From NCBI RefSeq assembly GCF_007828725.1, contig NZ_VIUW01000001.1:372001-436000 (forward strand): DNA of 64,000 nucleotides. Direction: 5' to 3'. The position numbers and the translations under genes are program-made. Source of the stretch: Marihabitans asiaticum (GTDB lineage: Bacteria > Actinomycetota > Actinomycetes > Actinomycetales > Dermatophilaceae). The notes under the pieces are model-generated. The model ran no database searches, was not told the DNA's origin, and worked only from the letters and a program-made list of their open reading frames with translations. Below are positions 59,100 to 64,000 of the stretch, piece after piece (the first letter of the stretch is position 1; each line of letters begins with the position of its first letter).

Positions 59100-59737
59100 G
59101 CGAGCGAGGGCCCGCAGGCGCCCTCGGCTCGGCCCGCGGCTGGGCGGTGCTCGCCGCGGTCGTGCTGGCGCTGGCCGTGGTCTCGCTGCTGACCAATGCC
59201 ACGACCGCGGAGCAGCTCTCGGGCCGCGCCGACGGGGTGCTGACCCTGCGGTGGACGCTGAGCCGCATCGTCAACGCCGGGACGGTGTGGGCAGGGCTCG
59301 CGGTGCTCGCCGGGTGGCTCGTCGCCCGCCCGCTCGGTGCGCTCGTCGCCGGTCCGATCTCGGGGGTGGCGAGCCTCGCCGCGCACTACGGGATCGGCCA
59401 GCTCACCGGCCTCATGCCCGCGGGCAGCGCCTCTGACAACCTCTCGTGGTTCGTCGCCGCCCTGCTCACGGGGCCGCCGCTGGGACTCGTCGGCTGGCTG
59501 GCGCGGCGCGACGACCTCCTCGGGCTGCTCGCCCGGCTGGTCGTCCCCCTCGGAGCCGTGCTCGAGCCGATCCTCCTCGGCTGGTTCGCGCCCCACGCGC
59601 TGGCCACCCAGCCCGACAGGATCTCGGGCTGGGTGGCTGGTGGGGTGCTCGTGCTCGCCGGGTTGGTCGGCGGCGCCGTCGTGCTGCGGAGACGTCAGAG
59701 GGTCGCGAGCCGCACGTTCGGGAGCGCGCCGGGGTAG
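59096..59737 (+). CDS. Membrane protein (possibly DUF6518-like)
   Basis: 213 residues from GTG 59096, overlapping the pheA stop (GTGA). Six hydrophobic segments between residues 14 and 198, for example GWAVLAAVVLALAVVSLLTN, VWAGLAVLAGWLVARPLGAL and WVAGGVLVLAGLVGGAVVLR. LRWTLSRIVNAGTVWAGL and DNLSWFVAALLTGPPLGL are typical of small actinobacterial membrane proteins. Function unknown. Its 3' end overlaps the convergent ATP-grasp gene by 43 bases. Confidence 0.7.
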   Translation: MSERGPAGALGSARGWAVLAAVVLALAVVSLLTNATTAEQLSGRADGVLTLRWTLSRIVNAGTVWAGLAVLAGWLVARPLGALVAGPISGVASLAAHYGIGQLTGLMPAGSASDNLSWFVAALLTGPPLGLVGWLARRDDLLGLLARLVVPLGAVLEPILLGWFAPHALATQPDRISGWVAGGVLVLAGLVGGAVVLRRRQRVASRTFGSAPG

Positions 59738-60738
59738 TGGCGGCGCATCGCGACCTTGCGCTCGAGGTCGTCAATGATCGCCGGGGAGAAGTCCACGTCG
59801 TAGAGCGCCTGGCAGGACCCGAGCCCGCCGGGGCTGAACACGTTGATCTCCATGAGCTTGTCGCCGACGATGTCGAGCCCGACGAGGAACATCCCGTCGG
59901 CGATGAGCTTGGGGCGCACCGCCTCGACGAGCTCGAGCATGTCGCTGGTCACCTTGACCTTGCTCGCCTTGCCACCGGTGGACATGTTCGAGCGGATGTC
60001 CTCACCGGAGCTTTTGCGCCGGAAGGCGGCGACCTCGCCGTCGACGGTGATCGGCTGCCCGTTCATGACGAACATCCGCACATCGCCGTCCTTGGCCTCG
60101 GGCAGGTACTCCTGCGCGACGACATAGCCGTCGCGGGCGATCGCCTCGACGATCTGGGAGAGGTTCGGCGACTCCTTGCTGTTGACGAGGAAGACCCCGG
60201 ACCCGCCCGAGCCCTGCAGCGGCTTGAGCACCGCCTTGCCGCCGAGGTCGTCGATGAAGTCCTGGATCAGCTCCTCGTCCCGCGAGATGAGCGTCTTGGG
60301 CCGGACCGCCTCGGGGAAGTGCTGGAAGTACGCCTTGGACAGCGCGTTGGCCAGCGACGTCGGGTCGTTGACGACGAGCACGCCGTTGGACGCCATGAGC
60401 TGCCCGAAGGCGATCTCGGCGTTGGGAGCCCACGGGCTCTCCTCGGCGTCATCGGCAGGGTCGGCCCGCAGCATCACGACGTCGAAGTCGTCGAGCTTCT
60501 GCTCCTGGACGACGTCCGGCTTCTGCACGTCACGCAGGAAGCGCTCGAGCGAGGTGTACTTCTTCGCCGTCGCGGTGCGCACCTTCGCCGACAGGGAGCC
60601 GTCGGGCTGGTAGGCGAAGTCGCCCAGCCCCATCAGCCACGGCTCGTGCCCGCGCTGGTGCGCGGCGAGCGCGAGCCGGGTGGTGGTGTACTGCGCCTTC
60701 TCGGTCTCCACGTCGTTGACGACGAATCCGATCTTCAC
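59695..60738 (-). CDS. Glutathione-synthase-like ATP-grasp ligase
   Basis: 347 residues from GTG 60738, AAGGAG six bases upstream. VKIGFVVNDVETEKAQYTTT at the start matches GshB; AVLKPLQGSGGSGVFLVNSK near residue 177 is the ATP-grasp glycine-rich loop; LVGLDIVGDKLMEINVFSPG near 293 holds the metal-binding Glu and Asn. It forms an amide bond using ATP. Actinobacteria generally use mycothiol, not glutathione, so its product may be another peptide-like compound. It is the third gene of an operon with a QEGLA peptidase and an N-formylglutamate amidohydrolase. Confidence 0.88.
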   Translation of the reverse strand: MKIGFVVNDVETEKAQYTTTRLALAAHQRGHEPWLMGLGDFAYQPDGSLSAKVRTATAKKYTSLERFLRDVQKPDVVQEQKLDDFDVVMLRADPADDAEESPWAPNAEIAFGQLMASNGVLVVNDPTSLANALSKAYFQHFPEAVRPKTLISRDEELIQDFIDDLGGKAVLKPLQGSGGSGVFLVNSKESPNLSQIVEAIARDGYVVAQEYLPEAKDGDVRMFVMNGQPITVDGEVAAFRRKSSGEDIRSNMSTGGKASKVKVTSDMLELVEAVRPKLIADGMFLVGLDIVGDKLMEINVFSPGGLGSCQALYDVDFSPAIIDDLERKVAMRRHYPGALPNVRLATL

Positions 60739-60785
60739 TTCCGTCTCCTTTGCTTGCGTTGCGCAGGGCACCCCGGCGAAGGGGG

Positions 60786-60802
60786 GACACCTGCGAGGTG
60801 TC
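60786..60802 (-). terminator. Short hairpin between QEGLA and ATP-grasp genes
   Basis: GACACCTGCGAGGTGTC has 7-base arms and a 3-base loop. It lies in the 79-base gap between the two minus-strand genes, so it may attenuate or process the operon mRNA. Confidence 0.45.
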
Positions 60803-60817
60803 GTGGGTGGGTGGGCC

Positions 60818-62011
60818 TCAGGCGGACTGGGGCGAAGGGGTGAGCAGCCCGGTGAGGTCCCCGGCGCACCCGGCGGCGGCTTCCAGCCGCGCGGCGGCGC
60901 CGGGGTCCTCGAGCCAGCGCGGGAGGATCCGCGCGGGGGTGAGCACCTCGTTGTCCGCGAGGGAGTCGATGAGCGGCAGGTCGTCGAGGGAGAACTTACC
61001 GAGCCACAGGTGCTCGAGGCTTCCGCCGCGGGCGAGATGCTCGAGCAGGTCGACCAGGCCGCGCAGGTAGATCGCGTCCTTGGTCAGCCCGCCGGAGCGG
61101 TAGGCCCGCATCACCGTGGTGAAGGCACTGGCGGCAGGGAAGTCGGCGTCGACGAGCTCGCGCCAGGCGTCGACGAAGCTGGCTCCGGCGAGCATGTGGT
61201 TGACCGTGATGACCCGCGCCGCGAGCTGGCGCAGCCGGAAGGCGGTGAGCCCCCCGCAGCCGATCTCGGCGAGGACCGCCAGGCCCTCCTGGGTCTCGTC
61301 ATAGCCCGCCAAACCCGTCCCGAGCGTCTGGATCGGCTGGGCCGAGCCGTTGACCTGGGTGACGAGATGGGTGCCGACCTCGTGCTGGAGCAGGGCGACC
61401 GCCCGGCTGCGCTGGATCACCGAGTCCGGGTCGATGAGCAGGGTGTCGCCCGAGACCATCACGCCGTTGACCTCGTCGCGGACCTCGGCGTGCATCTCGA
61501 TGTCGGGATCGACCTCGGTGTAGTACTCGATCTCGGCCTGTGCCAGCTCGAGGAACTCATCGGCGGTGACCTTCTCCCCCTTCGCCTCCGGTCGGGGGAC
61601 CCCCTGGAGGATCTCCTCGGCCTGCTCCCGCAGGCGCGGCGAGGCCCCGCCGTACAGCTCGGTCGAGAGCTGGCGGAAGTCGTCGGTGTCGCGGGCGAGG
61701 AGCATGTCGAGCTGCAGGGTCAGCTCACGGTGCTTGCCGCGCAGCAGGCTGGCGAGGGTCGCGTCCTGCACCGAGGCGACGTCGACGTTGGCGACGACCT
61801 GCTTGAGCACCTCCGGGTCGGACTCGATCGGCCGGTACTCGAAGTGGGGCTCGCTGACCCGTCCGGCGACGAAGTCGGCCTTGATCTCGTCGGAGTTGAC
61901 CGGGGTGACGTCGAGGAGGAAGCGCATCGAGCGCGACATCTGCGCCAGGGAATGGTCGATCGCGAGGTCCTCGACCGAGACGGTGCGCAGCGCGGCGTCG
62001 TCCTCGGTCAC
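60818..62011 (-). CDS. QEGLA-motif metallopeptidase-like protein (DUF1704, MATCAP-related)
   Basis: 397 residues from GTG 62011, overlapping the upstream stop (GTGA). The zinc-site candidates are ALLQHEVGTHLVTQVNG near residue 210 (HExxxH) and the namesake DETQEGLAVLAEIGCGGL near 238, whose Glu could be the third ligand. The family is annotated as flavohemoglobin expression-modulating QEGLA proteins in bacteria, while the eukaryotic relatives (MATCAP/KIAA0895) are tyrosine carboxypeptidases of tubulin. A C-terminal-residue peptidase role is thus an inference. Confidence 0.88.
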   Translation of the reverse strand: MTEDDAALRTVSVEDLAIDHSLAQMSRSMRFLLDVTPVNSDEIKADFVAGRVSEPHFEYRPIESDPEVLKQVVANVDVASVQDATLASLLRGKHRELTLQLDMLLARDTDDFRQLSTELYGGASPRLREQAEEILQGVPRPEAKGEKVTADEFLELAQAEIEYYTEVDPDIEMHAEVRDEVNGVMVSGDTLLIDPDSVIQRSRAVALLQHEVGTHLVTQVNGSAQPIQTLGTGLAGYDETQEGLAVLAEIGCGGLTAFRLRQLAARVITVNHMLAGASFVDAWRELVDADFPAASAFTTVMRAYRSGGLTKDAIYLRGLVDLLEHLARGGSLEHLWLGKFSLDDLPLIDSLADNEVLTPARILPRWLEDPGAAARLEAAAGCAGDLTGLLTPSPQSA

Positions 62012-62847
62012 GGGTAGAAGGTCTTGCCGGAGAGGTCACGCAGCGCGTGCAGCACCGGCTCGTAGGTGTCGGCCAGGGCGGCGGAGACCTCCGCGAGCTT
62101 GGTCTCGTCGACCTCGCCGCTCCACTCGTCCATGAAGGTCTTCTTGAACTCCAGGGCGAGGACGATGCCGGTGTCGGGGTAGCGCTCGTGCACCCACTGG
62201 GCCAGGCCACGCCCGACGAACTTGACGTTCTCCCGCACGTCCATCCGCGGTCCGGACTCTCGCGGGGCCGGCCACGAGCCGCCCAGCGCCGTGATGAAGG
62301 TGTCGACGACCTGGCCCCAGCGCTCGCGGTCCATCGACCCGGTGCCGACGTTGACCTCCGGGTTGTGCTCGGGGTCGGCCGGCTCGGCGAGCTCGCCGTC
62401 GCGGCGGTGGTTGTAGGAGTGCACGTCGTAGACGACGAAGGGCCCGCGGGCGCTCACCTCGTCGAGCCGCTCGGCCAGCTCGGCGTAGAAGGAGTCGTAG
62501 ACCTCGAGACTGCGCTGCGCGATGTCGTCGTCGAGCGGGGTCTCGCGCCAGACCTCGAGCCCCCAGCAATCGTCTGGCTCGCGATAGACCGCCTCCTCGC
62601 GGACCCGGTTGAGGTCGACCTCGAAGCGCGACCGGTGGGCGATGACCCGCGCGGGCAGGTGCGCGCCGATCCGGTCGGTGTGGGGGTCCTCCTCCCGCAG
62701 CCGGACGGTCTCGTCGAGGATCATCGCCTCGGCCACCTCCTCGCGCAGGTCGTGCCCGGCGTGGATCGCGGTCGTGATGATCTGACCGCTCCAGTCACCG
62801 ACGAAGCTCGCGACGGCAGGGCTGTGCTCGGCAGGTGTCTGCGACAT
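62008..62847 (-). CDS. N-formylglutamate amidohydrolase family protein
   Basis: 279 residues from ATG 62847 (GTG 62853 possible). QIITTAIHAGHDLREEVAEA near residue 22, RSRFEVDLNRVREEAVYREP near 72, FVVYDVHSYNHRRDGELAEP near 136 and GIVLALEFKKTFMDEW near 230 are the zinc-hydrolase motifs of the family. The known reaction removes formate from N-formylglutamate, but relatives cleave other N-acyl amino acids. It is the first gene of a three-gene operon with a QEGLA peptidase and an ATP-grasp ligase. Confidence 0.88.
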   Translation of the reverse strand: MSQTPAEHSPAVASFVGDWSGQIITTAIHAGHDLREEVAEAMILDETVRLREEDPHTDRIGAHLPARVIAHRSRFEVDLNRVREEAVYREPDDCWGLEVWRETPLDDDIAQRSLEVYDSFYAELAERLDEVSARGPFVVYDVHSYNHRRDGELAEPADPEHNPEVNVGTGSMDRERWGQVVDTFITALGGSWPAPRESGPRMDVRENVKFVGRGLAQWVHERYPDTGIVLALEFKKTFMDEWSGEVDETKLAEVSAALADTYEPVLHALRDLSGKTFYP

Positions 62848-62913
62848 GCCCACTGTCTACCCGAACATCCCCGCCCTTCGGTGGGCGCGAGGAGGGCGGA
62901 TTCGCCGGCGCCC

Positions 62914-63936
62914 TCAGGCTGGGCCCGCCAGCCCGAGCACCGCCCGCCCGAAGTCAGCGCGCAGCCGCAGGCACTCGCGCGCCTCGGGGGAGGAGGCGTC
63001 GTTCTCGAAGGCATGCCACATGCCCTCCCAGATCCGCAGCTCGACCTCGCCGCCGGCCGCGCGCAGGGCGGCGGCGATCTGCACGGCGTCGGAGAGGAAG
63101 AGGTCGCGGGTGCCGGAGGTGAGCAGGGTCGGCGGCGCGGGCGCGTCCCACCGCGCGTGCACGGGGGAGACGAAGGGGTCGGTGGCGGGCGTGTCCGCCC
63201 GATAGGCCTTGGCGAAGCGCTCCTGCTGACCGCCCCACCGCACGACGGGGTCGCGGCCTTCGTTGGCGCTGTAGGAGTCGCCCCGGCCGGCGAGGTCGCC
63301 GAAGGGGGTGGCGGCGATCAGTCCCAGCGGCTCGGGACCGTCGTCGCCCGCCTCGGAGCGCAAGCGCTGGAGCACCCCGAGCGCGAGGTTGGCCCCCGCG
63401 GACTGCCCGCCGAGGACGACCCGCGGCCCCCACGCCCGGACGTGGGCTCGGTAGGCGGCGAGGCACCCGTCGAGCCCGGCGGGGTAGGGGTGCTCCGGCG
63501 CGAGCGGGTACTCCACGGACACCACGGGGACCCCGAGGTCGGCGGCGAGGCGCACCGCGGCGCCGTCGAGCGCGGACCCCCAGCAGAAGCCGCCGCCGTG
63601 GATCCAGAAGACCCACGGCTGGGCCGAGGCGAGATCGGGCGAAGGGGTGTCAGCTCCCCCGTCGTCGGTCCACCGAGGTGTTGACGGGGTGAGGACGAGG
63701 CTGGTGACGGCGACCCCGTCGACGTCGACGCTGATCTGGGAGGCGGTGATGTCGACGCCGGTGGTGCGGGCGAGGCGGTGCACGGCGTCCCGGCGTGACC
63801 GCAGCCCGCTCGCGCGCAGCCGGGCGGTGATCCTGGGGGTCAGCGGCCAGCGGTGCGTGGCGTTCTCGGCCTGGTGCGCGACCTGCGCGGCCTCGGGAGA
63901 GATGGTCAGCGGGAGCGGCAGGTCGCGGCGCAGCAT
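62914..63936 (-). CDS. Alpha/beta-hydrolase fold esterase (HSL/GDXG family)
   Basis: 340 residues from ATG 63936. The oxyanion-hole motif WIHGGGFCWGSALD is near residue 108, the nucleophile elbow VLGGQSAGANLALG near 173, the acid in SGTRDLFLSD near 273 and the catalytic His in EGMWHAFEND near 303. These are the hormone-sensitive-lipase type HGGG and GxSAG motifs. It should hydrolyse short-chain esters. GAGGAT seven bases before ATG suggests a leaderless promoter. Bases 63937-64000 show no further gene. Confidence 0.9.
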   Translation of the reverse strand: MLRRDLPLPLTISPEAAQVAHQAENATHRWPLTPRITARLRASGLRSRRDAVHRLARTTGVDITASQISVDVDGVAVTSLVLTPSTPRWTDDGGADTPSPDLASAQPWVFWIHGGGFCWGSALDGAAVRLAADLGVPVVSVEYPLAPEHPYPAGLDGCLAAYRAHVRAWGPRVVLGGQSAGANLALGVLQRLRSEAGDDGPEPLGLIAATPFGDLAGRGDSYSANEGRDPVVRWGGQQERFAKAYRADTPATDPFVSPVHARWDAPAPPTLLTSGTRDLFLSDAVQIAAALRAAGGEVELRIWEGMWHAFENDASSPEARECLRLRADFGRAVLGLAGPA

Positions 63937-64000
63937 GTCTTCGATCCTCGCATCTGCGGGCAGCGCCTTCGCCGCACCTCGGGGAGCGTGGGGTTCGAGG

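Noticed and set aside
63985-64000. Possible tRNA T-loop (GGGGTTCGAGG) at the window end
   Set aside because: No acceptor or anticodon stem can be formed with the preceding bases; the match is only a short GTTCGA.

Overview
The window comes from a high-GC (around 70%) Gram-positive actinobacterium. Supporting signs are GTG starts, many stop/start overlaps, TANNNT -10 boxes placed 6-7 bases before start codons (leaderless mRNAs), a SAM-IV riboswitch, a zinc-independent L36, and DUF5926 and DUF4446 genes. The gene set suggests Micrococcales, perhaps near Intrasporangiaceae/Dermatophilaceae, but the genus cannot be fixed from sequence alone.

Bases 1-9018 hold a catabolic cluster: amidohydrolase, D-2-hydroxyacid dehydrogenase, a tripartite tricarboxylate transporter (tctC, tctB, tctA) and a large FAD/Fe-S oxidase. 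Together they look like uptake and oxidation of a carboxylic or hydroxy acid. The first 6 kb have visibly lower GC and freer codon use than the rest, and lack the CGAAGGG motif that is dense from 15 kb on, so this part looks acquired. Bases 8979-13840 are a scrapyard of mobile DNA. There is an ISL3 remnant that now supplies the oxidase C-terminus and a complete ISL3 element with perfect ends and an 8-bp target duplication. There is also a DUF6262 (Tn554 TnpC-like) gene split by an IS3 element that is itself split by a frameshifted IS30 element.

From about 13.8 kb the chromosome looks native. 13.8-26 kb: membrane proteins, two-gene redox and heme modules (heme oxygenase with a DtxR-type box; luciferase-like monooxygenase plus FMN reductase), L36 with a Zur-type box, a dioxygenase-like lipoprotein, Zn-alcohol dehydrogenase, a secreted cyclophilin. 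26-36 kb: alkyltransferase-like protein, DHA2 exporter, stress protein, a VapBC remnant, a TetR-ABC exporter operon, a nucleotidyltransferase with a small partner. 36-43 kb: beta-propeller protein; an overlapping run of diacylglycerol kinase, App1 phosphatase, pseudouridine-5'-phosphate glycosidase and sugar kinase; a truncated metI; a 2-oxoglutarate-type dioxygenase under a SAM-IV riboswitch. 43-50 kb: SDR, a damaged MazEF pair, VOC protein, MarR-MFS operon, pirin, a large membrane protein. 50-59 kb: anti-sigma-like ATPase, DUF5926, three membrane or glycosyltransferase genes for envelope glycan work, DUF4446, prephenate dehydratase. 59.7-62.8 kb: an operon of N-formylglutamate amidohydrolase, a QEGLA (DUF1704/MATCAP-like) metallopeptidase and a glutathione-synthase-like ATP-grasp ligase. 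This is the best candidate here for an uncharacterised biochemical system.

The native part also carries two dispersed sequence families: the short motif CGAAGGG/CCCTTCG (roughly 90 copies by hand count) and a 39-nt repeat (8 copies, two of them translated inside a glycosyltransferase). A third palindromic family sits at ends of transcription units. No tRNA, rRNA or CRISPR was recognised.
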